Notes under the pieces: generated by a model
What the model was told of the DNA's origin: nothing
Databases searched by the model: none
Seen by the model: only the letters and a program-made list of their open reading frames with translations
Part shown: one piece after another, positions 1-8,006 of the stretch
How the letters are laid out: each line of letters opens with the position of its first letter
How positions within the stretch are numbered: the first letter of the stretch is position 1
Program-made: the position numbers and the translations under genes
Origin: a bacterium
GTDB taxonomy: Bacteria; Bacteroidota; Bacteroidia; Bacteroidales; Muribaculaceae
Direction of reading: 5' to 3'
Assembly: GCA_004563195.1 (NCBI GenBank)
Contig: SFTJ01000004.1
Span: 26,439 to 90,438 of the forward strand
Length of the DNA: 64,000 nucleotides

Positions 1-273
1 ATAACCTATAAACATCGAGGAGGCATCTTGCACATAATATCGTCCCGACTGAAAATCGGTATCAAAAGTGAATTGCGGACGCTCGTCGAGATAGAAGCCT
101 TCTTCACACCAGGGTACACGGCGAGCGTGGGCGTCGGCTTTAGCGCCTTTGCTCTTGTTCACTCTTATCGACACGCTGGGCTGTGTGTTGGCTATGGCAT
201 CGGCCAAGCTACAGGCCTCTTCGTCGGGCATTATTCGGTGCAGTTGTTTCAGAAAATCGTCGGATAGTGCCAT
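1..273 (-). CDS. RsmF/NOL1-NOP2-sun family RNA cytosine-C5 methyltransferase, N-terminal part (partial)
   Basis: This gene runs off the left edge; only its first 91 codons are here, starting at an ATG at 273. The translation begins MALSDDFLKQLHRIMPDE and contains SIRVNKSKG, then VPWCEEGFYLDERPQFTFD and YYVQDASSMF. These match the N-terminal substrate-binding part and the start of the SAM domain in the rRNA (cytosine-5) methyltransferases of the NOL1/NOP2/sun family. The catalytic cysteines lie outside the window. It is the last visible gene of a leftward run and starts 50 bases after the esterase stop. The family call is firm from the motifs. Which rRNA or tRNA position it modifies cannot be told. 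Confidence 0.88.
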   Translation of the reverse strand, partial: MALSDDFLKQLHRIMPDEEACSLADAIANTQPSVSIRVNKSKGAKADAHARRVPWCEEGFYLDERPQFTFDTDFQSGRYYVQDASSMFIGY

Positions 274-323
274 TGATTTCTCTTTGTGGGTTACGCCTTG
301 CGGTGATTGTTCTTATAATTGAT

Positions 324-1175
324 TTATTCGCTCATGCTGGCATCGAATGCCTTTGAGAAGAAAAGCATCTGATAGTCGAGCGCATTGCACCAGTATTCCC
401 AAGTGTGGCTGCCGGGACGCTCGGTGTAGTCGTGCTTTATCTTTGCATCTACCAGCGCCTTGTGCAGATTGCGATTGACTTCAATAAAGAAGTCGTCGAC
501 TCCGCACTCAAACACTATATTTTGCTCTGTCGTGAGGCCTTTCACGAGTTCTATTACCGTGTGGCTGTCCCACACTGCGCGGTTGCTCTCATATTCGCCG
601 AGGGCGTCCTTCATATTCCAATTATTGGGGAAAGGACGGATGTCCACACCGCCGCTCATGCTGCCGCAACTGCCAAACACATCGGGATGGCGAAGCGCCA
701 AAAACAGCGAACCGTGACCGCCCATACTGAGTCCGGTGATGGCGCGCATGCCGGCTTCGGGGATGGTGCGGAAGTGATTGTCGATAAAGGTCACCAAGTC
801 GGTGACGATAAATGTTTCGAATTGCGACTCGGCATTGATGGGTGAGTCCCAATACCAGCTGTTGCGACCATCGGGGCACACTATGATTACGCCATACTGG
901 CTTGCCACATCGGGCAATTCGGGTTTCTTGCTAATCCATGCCTTATGGTCGCCGCCATGGCCGTGAAGCAGATAGAGCACCGGATATTGGGTATCCTGAC
1001 ACTCGGGGTCGGTGTATTCGGCGGGCACCACCACGGTGCACTCCACCGGCGCACTCATCTTCGAGGCTTTCACCTTCACCACCGTTACTTGCGCATCGTC
1101 TTGCGCCATCAGTTGCAATGCCACTATCAGTGCAAATGCCACTGCCATTATTCTTTCGAATCTTATTCTCTTCAT
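324..1175 (-). CDS. Exported esterase, Esterase D/feruloyl-esterase-like (PF00756)
   Basis: A 283-residue alpha/beta hydrolase with a hydrophobic N-terminal signal segment (about residues 8-24, ending near AQDD), so it is probably periplasmic or surface exposed. The nucleophile serine is at about residue 150 in GLSMGG; YLLHGHGG near residue 69 forms the oxyanion region; CGVDD and GSHTWEYW near the C-terminus supply the likely Asp and His of the triad. This is the fold of Esterase D/S-formylglutathione hydrolase and of the feruloyl/xylan esterase modules used by gut Bacteroidales. The substrate is unknown. It follows the permease gene by 52 bases on the same strand. The signal peptide argues against a cytoplasmic formylglutathione hydrolase role. 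Confidence 0.85.
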   Translation of the reverse strand: MKRIRFERIMAVAFALIVALQLMAQDDAQVTVVKVKASKMSAPVECTVVVPAEYTDPECQDTQYPVLYLLHGHGGDHKAWISKKPELPDVASQYGVIIVCPDGRNSWYWDSPINAESQFETFIVTDLVTFIDNHFRTIPEAGMRAITGLSMGGHGSLFLALRHPDVFGSCGSMSGGVDIRPFPNNWNMKDALGEYESNRAVWDSHTVIELVKGLTTEQNIVFECGVDDFFIEVNRNLHKALVDAKIKHDYTERPGSHTWEYWCNALDYQMLFFSKAFDASMSE

Positions 1176-1227
1176 TTTTTCAGTATTCTTTTGTTTGTTG
1201 ATAATCTATATTTTGGTCTTTATTTCT

Positions 1228-2481
1228 TTATTGTTTCACCGAGGGCAAGTTTATCAGTTGGCCTGCCAGATAGCATAGGGTGGCTACCACCATACCATTG
1301 ATTGAGGGCACGCCCCATGGCACAAAATTGGCAACCACGGCTCCGGCTATCACGCCTGTCACTGCGCCCCAATCCACATTCTTTATCTTCACCGTGTCGG
1401 TAACAAATGCCTTGCGATTGGTGAAATATGCCACCACTATGATGATGCCCACCGGCGGCAAGGTGCAGTTGAGTATATTCAAAAATCCGCAGAAGTTATA
1501 GTAGAGCCATTCGGCCATAACGGTGCCTATCAGGCCTGCCACGAGCACCATGGTGCTTTTCTTCATCTTGAATATGTTGGCAAGTCCGAGGCCCACGGAG
1601 TAGAGAGCATTATCGTTGGTGGTCCAGATGTTCAAGCCGAGCACAAGTATGGCGGCATAGAAGAGATTGAGCTTGAGCATAACATCGAAGATGTCGTTTC
1701 CGCCCACAAAAATCGACGAAACTGCGCCGAAGCAAAACATCAAACTGTTGCCGATGAAAAATGCCACTATCGAGATGATGCAACCCATCTTTCCGCTCTT
1801 GGAGAAGCGGGTGAAATTGGGCGTAGCGCTACCGCCCGACACAAAGCTGCCTATCACCAGTCCGGCTCCGCCTATCACGCCGAGGTCGGTGGTCTTTACG
1901 GCAAATTGCTCTATTATCGACCCATTGCCTTGCATCACTGCCATCACCATGGCTATGGTGCCGAGTATTGCCACACACGGCACGGCTATAAAACTTATAA
2001 TGGTAAGACTCTTTATGCCTCGATAGGCGCTGGCGGTCATACACACGCCTGCCAGTGCCACAAGCGCATATTCCACCGTCTTGTCACCGCCGAGCAGTTG
2101 GGTGGCTACCGGGATGGCAAACATGGCAAGACCCACGCCGAACCAACCCATCTGTGTGAACGAAATCATGGCGCTGGGCAGATAACTGCCGTAGCGACCG
2201 AAGCTGCGTATGGCGAGGTTATCGAGCGACAGTCCGCTTTCGCCGCCCACATAGCCCAGTGCGCCGGTGTAGGCTCCGAGTAATGCGCCGCCAAACACCA
2301 ACGCGCCAATAAATTGCTGAAAATCGAGCCCTTCAGCCAATTTCTGTCCTACCCACATACTCGCCGAGAAGAAGGTGAATCCCATCATTATCATAAACAT
2401 TTTCAAAAATCCACGACGGGCTTCTTGTGGCACGCGCTCGTTGGTGTAATCGATGTCGAGTTTTGCGGTCTGATTGCTCAT
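1228..2481 (-). CDS. codB: NCS1-family purine/cytosine permease (CodB-like)
   Basis: A 417-residue inner-membrane protein with about 12 hydrophobic segments and the layout of the NCS1 cytosine permease family. Signs are the N-terminal stretch PQEARRGFLKMFMIMMGFTF, the Gly-rich segment GGALLGAYTGALGYVGGESG and the internal GLNIWTTNDNALYSVGLG, which is typical of CodB. It should import cytosine or a related nucleobase by ion symport. It lies 62 bases downstream of a PRTase-fold gene and two genes from a deaminase, which fits a pyrimidine-base salvage unit. However, that deaminase is TadA-like rather than a free-base cytosine deaminase. Substrate choice is inferred from the family only. Confidence 0.85.
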   Translation of the reverse strand: MSNQTAKLDIDYTNERVPQEARRGFLKMFMIMMGFTFFSASMWVGQKLAEGLDFQQFIGALVFGGALLGAYTGALGYVGGESGLSLDNLAIRSFGRYGSYLPSAMISFTQMGWFGVGLAMFAIPVATQLLGGDKTVEYALVALAGVCMTASAYRGIKSLTIISFIAVPCVAILGTIAMVMAVMQGNGSIIEQFAVKTTDLGVIGGAGLVIGSFVSGGSATPNFTRFSKSGKMGCIISIVAFFIGNSLMFCFGAVSSIFVGGNDIFDVMLKLNLFYAAILVLGLNIWTTNDNALYSVGLGLANIFKMKKSTMVLVAGLIGTVMAEWLYYNFCGFLNILNCTLPPVGIIIVVAYFTNRKAFVTDTVKIKNVDWGAVTGVIAGAVVANFVPWGVPSINGMVVATLCYLAGQLINLPSVKQ

Positions 2482-2543
2482 AGTCTTAGGTTTTTATAGT
2501 TTCAATATCTCTGTTGCTTATTCTCTCTATTTTTGAACGATTT

Positions 2544-3635
2544 TTACATATATTTCCCCAAAGCGAGGCGCACTTGTTGCAGGCGCGTTTCGCACAATTG
2601 CTTGATATTAAGCGTCTCCGACTGTGATAGGAAGGCTGCTTCGGCTTCGTATTGACGCTTCAGTTCCACTTTTTTGAGTTTTTGATAGTGATTCAGGTCA
2701 ATCCACTGCTCAAATGTGGTGCCTTGGCTGTAGCCGAGCTTTTCTTCGGTAAATGCCTTCACATCCACCTCATCGGCCACTCGTTGCAGACTTTCCCAAT
2801 ATTCCACCACCTCTTCGTAGTGGTCGGGGATTTCATATCGGCGCGCGCCGCCGTCGTAGATTATGCATTTCTCGTAGATGGCATTGCCGTTGTTGATTAC
2901 CGCTTTGCGAAATTCGGGTGCCACCACGCCGTCGCGCCAGTAGAAGTCGATGTTCGGCACATTCACGCCTGCCACTCCAAAGTCGCTATACACCGAGAAA
3001 ATACCCTCATAGAACACGCAGTGGCAACCATGGAACGAGGGCCACAATTCGCGTGCTCGAGCGGTGAGCGACTCAAGCACATCGATGGCTCGTGTGCCGC
3101 CCACGGTGAAAAATATCATTCGGCGCAGTTGCACACCGGCTCTGTGATATTCGTCGAAGATATAGTTGATGCACTTCACCAAGGTGTCGCCGGTGGCTAT
3201 GATGTCGCCCACGAGCAGGGTGGCGTTGGCATCGATGTGATTCTTTTTATATCGTATGTCGAGCCCGGTAATCATGCGTTCGGGCGAAATTACTCGTTCG
3301 CACGACAGGAAACTCATGTTATCCACCTGTATTCCGCACTTGTAGCAACCTTCCTCGAGAGGATAATTGAGTCCGCCGCGCAATATGGTGAGAATGTTGG
3401 CTTTAGTGGTCAGATTATTCTCCTTGAAGTATTCGAGGGCTGTGATAGTGGGTGCCAAGGTGCACTGATAGGTGTCGTAGCCCACCACCTCGGGATGCAT
3501 CATCAGTTTGGTGCTGCCTGGATTCGACGCTACATAATAATTGTTGCTCAGATGCGGTGCATCGAGCTGATAGAGTTGCGTACCATTTTTATATCGCACC
3601 GGAGTAAGGCTTGTGCCTTGCAAAATATCTTTCAT
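2544..3635 (-). CDS. Putative phosphoribosyltransferase-fold protein of unknown substrate
   Basis: A 363-residue soluble protein. I recognise a PRTase-like core: an ILRGGLNYPLEEG segment (about residues 80-95) and a PRPP-loop-like segment LLVGDIIATGDTL (about residues 155-167). In standard type I PRTases this loop starts with two acidic residues; here the first is Gly and only the second (Asp) remains. The C-terminal third (FYWRDGVVAPEFR onward, with a basic, possibly helical end) is not part of a minimal PRTase. Its place between tadA (33 bases) and the permease (62 bases) suggests nucleobase salvage. No function is established, and I cannot assign a named family. Confidence 0.6.
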   Translation of the reverse strand: MKDILQGTSLTPVRYKNGTQLYQLDAPHLSNNYYVASNPGSTKLMMHPEVVGYDTYQCTLAPTITALEYFKENNLTTKANILTILRGGLNYPLEEGCYKCGIQVDNMSFLSCERVISPERMITGLDIRYKKNHIDANATLLVGDIIATGDTLVKCINYIFDEYHRAGVQLRRMIFFTVGGTRAIDVLESLTARARELWPSFHGCHCVFYEGIFSVYSDFGVAGVNVPNIDFYWRDGVVAPEFRKAVINNGNAIYEKCIIYDGGARRYEIPDHYEEVVEYWESLQRVADEVDVKAFTEEKLGYSQGTTFEQWIDLNHYQKLKKVELKRQYEAEAAFLSQSETLNIKQLCETRLQQVRLALGKYM

Positions 3636-3668
3636 TGGTATCTTGAATAATTATTATTTTTTGTTGGG

Positions 3669-4115
3669 TTATCGTTTTTTCTTGAAAAAATCAGTCATGA
3701 TGGCGGCACATTCATCGGCAAGCACTCCGCCTTGCACCACGGTCTTGCGGTGAAAGGGATTGGAGCAGAAGGTGTGATATCCGCGCTTATCGTCGGCTGC
3801 GCCATACACCACTCGCGATATCTGGCTCCATCCGAGCGCCCCGGCGCACATCAGGCAAGGCTCCACAGTAACATATAAAGTGCAGTCAACCAGATATTTG
3901 CCGCCAAGCATATTGGTAGCCGATGTGATGGCTTGCATCTCGGCATGGGCGGTGACATCGGTGAGAGTCTCGGTGAGGTTATGACCGCGGGCTATCACCT
4001 GTCCACGGCTCACTATCACTGCTCCTATAGGCACCTCATCGGCTTCGTAAGCCCTGCGTGCCTCGGCAAGCGCCATGCGCATATATTTTTCGTCGTCACT
4101 CTGATTTTGATTCAT
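3669..4115 (-). CDS. tadA: tRNA-specific adenosine deaminase
   Basis: A 148-residue zinc deaminase. The catalytic HAE motif is at residues 57-59 and the second zinc site PCLMC at 86-90, with the TadA-like context EVPIGAVIV and AGALGWSQISRVVYGA. TadA converts A34 to inosine in the wobble position of tRNA-Arg. The length and the HNLTETLTDVTAHAEMQAI stretch match the Bacteroidetes TadA type rather than a free cytosine deaminase. It sits 18 bases after murF-alr and 33 bases before the PRTase-like gene. The neighbouring permease raises the alternative of a nucleobase deaminase, but the sequence favours TadA. Confidence 0.88.
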   Translation of the reverse strand: MNQNQSDDEKYMRMALAEARRAYEADEVPIGAVIVSRGQVIARGHNLTETLTDVTAHAEMQAITSATNMLGGKYLVDCTLYVTVEPCLMCAGALGWSQISRVVYGAADDKRGYHTFCSNPFHRKTVVQGGVLADECAAIMTDFFKKKR

Positions 4116-4133
4116 CGCTTGAGTTGGGGGGGG

Positions 4134-6596
4134 TTATTCTCGATAATACACGCGCTTGACGCGGGTAGATATCGATGTTAATATTTCGTATGGTATGGTT
4201 CCTCGCACTTCAGCAAGGCGTTCCACGGCTATGTGTTCGCCGAATATCTCCACATTGTCGCCTTCATGGCAATCGGCATCGGTAACGTCGATCATGCACA
4301 CATCCATGCATATATTGCCCACTGTGGGGCATAGGGTGCCGTTAACCCACATGCTTATGTTGCCGTTGCCGAAGTGGCGGTCGATGCCATCGGCATAGCC
4401 CACGGGTATGGTGGCTATGCGCGACTTGCGCTTGAGCACGCCGCGGCGGCCGTAGCCTATGGTGATGCCTTCGTCCCACTCTTTTATCGATATTATCACC
4501 GATCGCAGCGACGACACGGGCACAAGCGACGACTCGCTGCCGTCGTTGGTGGTGGCTATGCCATAGAGGCCTATGCCCAAACGCACCATATCGCACTGAT
4601 GCTCGGGGAAGCGCACTATGCCTGTGGTATTGAGTATGTGGCGCATTATTTTATGCGAAAATGCGGCTTGCAACTTGGCGCAGCAGCGGTCGAAATAGTC
4701 GAATTGCTGCTGTGTGTAATCGTCCTTCTCGGGCTCGTCGGCCACAGCGAGATGCGAGAACACGGTGGCGGGCTCTATGGCGTCCTGACTGTGCAGTAGT
4801 TCTATCAGTTCGGGCAACTGCTCCTCGAGAAATCCCAATCGGTGCATGCCGGTGTCGAGTTTTATGTGCACGGGATAGTGGCTGATGCCGTTTTTCTGCG
4901 CTTCGCGTATTATCATGCGGCACTCATCGAGGCAGTAGACCTCTGGCTCGAGATTGTAGGCAAACATTGCCTTGTAGTTCTCCACTCGCGGATTAAGCAC
5001 CATTATCTTGGCTGTGATGCCTGCCTTGCGCAGCTCCACGCCCTCGTCGTGCACTGCCACGGCTATATATGCCACGCCGCTGTCCTGAACAGTCTTGGCA
5101 AGTTCGTAACTACCTGCGCCATAACCCGATGCCTTGAGCATGCACACCATCTTGGTGGTGGGCTTGAGCAGCGAGCGGAAGAAGTTGTAGTTGTTGACCA
5201 ATGCATCGAGGTTTACTTCCATCACGGTCTCGTGCTGCTTTGCCTCGAGCATATCGATTATCGGTTCGAAGTCATATTGCGGCGAACCTTTCACAAGTAT
5301 GGTCTCGGCATCGAAATCGCCGGGCGACACGGCTTGCATAAAGTGGCTGACGCTACGATAGAATGCCTTATTGCCCTCGAAATGATGTGCATAGCGACTT
5401 ATCTCCTCGCCTATGCCTATCACGCGGCTCACTCCTTTCTGCTTGAGCAGTTCGCCTATGTGGGCATACACCATATCGGTGCCGAACGACTCGTGTGCGG
5501 CATCGCTCAGCACCACGGTCATGCGCGATTTCTCTATGGCGCGACGCCACATAAAATCGAGCGCCGGGGCAAGCGAATTATAGTCGCTGGGATAGCTGTC
5601 GGCTATCACCATGCAGCCATTGATGCCTTCTATCACATTGGTGCGGGTCTTTACGGGCTTTAATTGTGCCACGCGGGCGGCTATCTCTTCGGGACTCACA
5701 CCCATGTGCAGCAGCAGGGTCACGCAGTTCATCACATTGCTCACGCTGCCCACATTTATAAAGGGTATGTTAAGCCGGTGGCTCTTTCCGCCGTAGCGAT
5801 ACTGCACCTCGGTGCTGCGGCGCTGCACCATATTGCTCTCTATCACCACATCGGCGGTTCGGTCGGTTTCCGACCACAGCACTTTGCGCGCCGATGTGCC
5901 GCGCATGGCATCGGCAATGAGCTGGTTGTCGGCAAAATAGGTCACTTCGTCGCACCGGTCGAAAAGCAGAGCTTTCTCGCGTGCCTTGTCCTCGAGTGAG
6001 GCAAAATTCTCGCCGTGTTCGTCGCCGAGCATGGTGAATATGCCATGTGTGGGATTGATGATGCGGCTCAGTGCTGCCATCTCGCCGGGGCGCGATATGC
6101 CGGCTTCGATTATGGCTATGCGGGTGTTGTCGTCGATGTCCCAAAGCGATAGCGGCACGCCTATCTGCGAATTAAAACTTCGCGGCGAGCGCACCACATT
6201 GTAGTCGGGACTAAGCAGTTGATAGAGCCACTCTTTCACGGTGGTCTTGCCGCAACTGCCGGTGATGGCTATCACGGGAATGTGAAATCGGCTGCGATGA
6301 TAGGCAGCCAGGCGTTGCAATGCCTCCACCACATTGTCCACTTGCAGATAATTGGCATCGGCGGGAAGTCCGTCGGTATGTTCCACCACGAAGTTTCTAA
6401 CGCCGAGGCTATGAAGATGACACACATAGCGGTGTCCGTCGTTGTTCTTTGTCTTAATGGCGAAAAACAATGTCGCTTCGGGATACGTGAGTGAGCGTGA
6501 GTCGGTAAGCAAATAACTTACCTCATCATCGTCATACACCAATCGGGTGTCGTCGACGCCCAATATCGAAGCTATCTCTCTTATGGAATATTTCAT
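4134..6596 (-). CDS. murF-alr: Bifunctional UDP-MurNAc-tripeptide:D-Ala-D-Ala ligase / alanine racemase
   Basis: An 820-residue fusion common in Bacteroidetes. The first ~450 residues are a Mur ligase: an N-terminal UDP-binding part (LLTDSRSLTYPEATLFFAI), ATP loop GSCGKTT at 113-119, then IIEAGISRPGEM and the C-terminal Mur domain. From about residue 455 comes a type III-fold alanine racemase: VNLDALVNNYNFF, the PLP lysine in MLKASGYGAGS, IKLDTGMHRLGF, the tyrosine region GYGRRG and GYADGIDRHFG. One chain thus makes D-Ala and adds D-Ala-D-Ala to the peptidoglycan precursor in the cytoplasm. It starts 4 bases after the GSCFA gene stop, so it is probably co-transcribed. Confidence 0.96.
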   Translation of the reverse strand: MKYSIREIASILGVDDTRLVYDDDEVSYLLTDSRSLTYPEATLFFAIKTKNNDGHRYVCHLHSLGVRNFVVEHTDGLPADANYLQVDNVVEALQRLAAYHRSRFHIPVIAITGSCGKTTVKEWLYQLLSPDYNVVRSPRSFNSQIGVPLSLWDIDDNTRIAIIEAGISRPGEMAALSRIINPTHGIFTMLGDEHGENFASLEDKAREKALLFDRCDEVTYFADNQLIADAMRGTSARKVLWSETDRTADVVIESNMVQRRSTEVQYRYGGKSHRLNIPFINVGSVSNVMNCVTLLLHMGVSPEEIAARVAQLKPVKTRTNVIEGINGCMVIADSYPSDYNSLAPALDFMWRRAIEKSRMTVVLSDAAHESFGTDMVYAHIGELLKQKGVSRVIGIGEEISRYAHHFEGNKAFYRSVSHFMQAVSPGDFDAETILVKGSPQYDFEPIIDMLEAKQHETVMEVNLDALVNNYNFFRSLLKPTTKMVCMLKASGYGAGSYELAKTVQDSGVAYIAVAVHDEGVELRKAGITAKIMVLNPRVENYKAMFAYNLEPEVYCLDECRMIIREAQKNGISHYPVHIKLDTGMHRLGFLEEQLPELIELLHSQDAIEPATVFSHLAVADEPEKDDYTQQQFDYFDRCCAKLQAAFSHKIMRHILNTTGIVRFPEHQCDMVRLGIGLYGIATTNDGSESSLVPVSSLRSVIISIKEWDEGITIGYGRRGVLKRKSRIATIPVGYADGIDRHFGNGNISMWVNGTLCPTVGNICMDVCMIDVTDADCHEGDNVEIFGEHIAVERLAEVRGTIPYEILTSISTRVKRVYYRE

Positions 6597-6600
6597 TGTT

Positions 6601-7578
6601 TCAATCCAAAATGTTTCTTATCTCTGATATGTTGGCTATATAAGGATATTCTCTAAGCAAATTGCCCACCACGGTGCGAGTGTCGGCATTAAAACGCTCT
6701 ATGGCTTCGCGATTGTCGGTCATTGGCCTGTGCATAAGGCGCTTATACACGCGCTCGCAGCGCGCTGCTGCCTGTGCCGTGCGATCGTCGAAATAGGTGG
6801 CTTGGAAGGTTTGCCAGATATATTCTATCGCGGTCTCGCTGGGGTGTACCATATCGGCGGCATAGAAGCGATAGTCGCGCAAGTCGTCGAGCATTATCTC
6901 AAATGCGGGGAAATAGCTCACCATATCCTTGAACCTGCCGGCAAGGGTGCTCGCCACCACGCGAAGCGATGCCTTGCTCAGCATGTTGGTCTCGAGGCCA
7001 TCGGCCACGTGGCGTATGGGACTCACGGTGATTATCACTTTGATGTCGGGATTAAATTCACGCAGGCGAGTGAGGCTGTGGTCGAGCACTTCGGTCATGG
7101 CCTCGATGCTCTCGGTTTTGCGCACAAACTCATGCTGGGGCACTTTATGGCAGTTGCTCACCACCTTGCCGGTGCTCTTGAGCCTGTACACCACAGCGGT
7201 GCCGAGCGTTATTATCAGCGCTCTCGCTTGTCGCAGATGCTCGTGGGCGGCTGTGATGCGCTCGTTCATCATCTCCATGGCGCGCATCTTGTCGACGCGC
7301 GAAAACTTGCTGTGAAACAGGAAACTGTTCCACACGCCGCCGCTCTGAAACATGTGCGACCCGTCGACTGGCTCGCAATCGATGATGCGCTCTATAGAGG
7401 TGGCTATGCTGAAGGGATTGTAAAGCGTTCCAAAGGGGTTGATATCCACATTAAACATGGCGTGGCGCATCCGTGCCCCTATATTGTCGGAGAAACACGA
7501 ACCCATCATCACCACCACGTCGCTGTGGCTTATCATGCCTCGATTCTCACTCGTCTTTATTGATGTACGGAATTCCAT
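6601..7578 (-). CDS. GSCFA domain-containing protein
   Basis: A 325-residue cytoplasmic protein with the signature GSCFSDNIG at residues 26-34 that names the GSCFA family (PF08885). Other family features are the NPFGTLYNPFSI stretch and a late DMVHPSETAIEYIW, which resembles the D-x-x-H block of SGNH hydrolases. The fold is likely SGNH-like, but no reaction is established. In Bacteroidetes it is often next to murF-alr, as here (4-base gap), which hints at a cell-wall role. A plausible promoter (7661-7691) lies about 85 bases upstream, making this the first gene of the leftward run. Confidence 0.9.
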   Translation of the reverse strand: MEFRTSIKTSENRGMISHSDVVVMMGSCFSDNIGARMRHAMFNVDINPFGTLYNPFSIATSIERIIDCEPVDGSHMFQSGGVWNSFLFHSKFSRVDKMRAMEMMNERITAAHEHLRQARALIITLGTAVVYRLKSTGKVVSNCHKVPQHEFVRKTESIEAMTEVLDHSLTRLREFNPDIKVIITVSPIRHVADGLETNMLSKASLRVVASTLAGRFKDMVSYFPAFEIMLDDLRDYRFYAADMVHPSETAIEYIWQTFQATYFDDRTAQAAARCERVYKRLMHRPMTDNREAIERFNADTRTVVGNLLREYPYIANISEIRNILD

Positions 7579-7660
7579 AACAATCTCTTTTTGTATTCTT
7601 TATCTTGCTACGATACAGCTCTATGCGCGCAGCTAAACTCGCATTTTGGCAGCATCGATG

Positions 7661-7691
7661 CAAAGATAGTGCAAATTGGGTGCATTAGCAA
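7661..7691 (-). promoter_or_regulatory. Bacteroidetes-type promoter for the GSCFA-murF/alr run
   Basis: On the minus strand TTG (7689-7691), 20 bases, then TATCTTTG (7661-7668) match the TTTG/TAnnTTTG sigma consensus. The expected transcript start is about 7655, some 75 bases ahead of the GSCFA start codon. Pattern match only. The rest of 7579-8006 holds the gyrB leader, with a TATTTTTG box at 7892-7899 on the plus strand that lacks a well-placed -33 element. I see no other gene in it. Confidence 0.5.
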
Positions 7692-8006
7692 GAATAGCCC
7701 CGTTTTTCACTTTCTCTCACACATCGCAGGCACCACCGGGGTGAACTTGCCGAGGCGCCTCTGCCTCTCATTTTGCGCCACTGCGCACTCGCATTGCCGC
7801 TTTTGCATCTCGTTATGGCTCTTTACCTGCATTTTTTACTTTTTTCACATTATTATAAAGGGTAAAATTTCGCCATTTGGCCGATTTTTATTATTTTTGT
7901 ATGATTTTTATCCGCAATACGCCAACTGCCCGAAATAGCGGCATTTCTGAGCCCAAGGAGGTAATTTTAATCGGCTACTGCGGCAACGGATTTTAGATTA
8001 AACGAA

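Noticed and set aside
3669..4115. Free-base cytosine deaminase, given the nearby permease
   Set aside because: Length, HAE/PCLMC spacing and the flanking sequence fit TadA better than a nucleobase deaminase.
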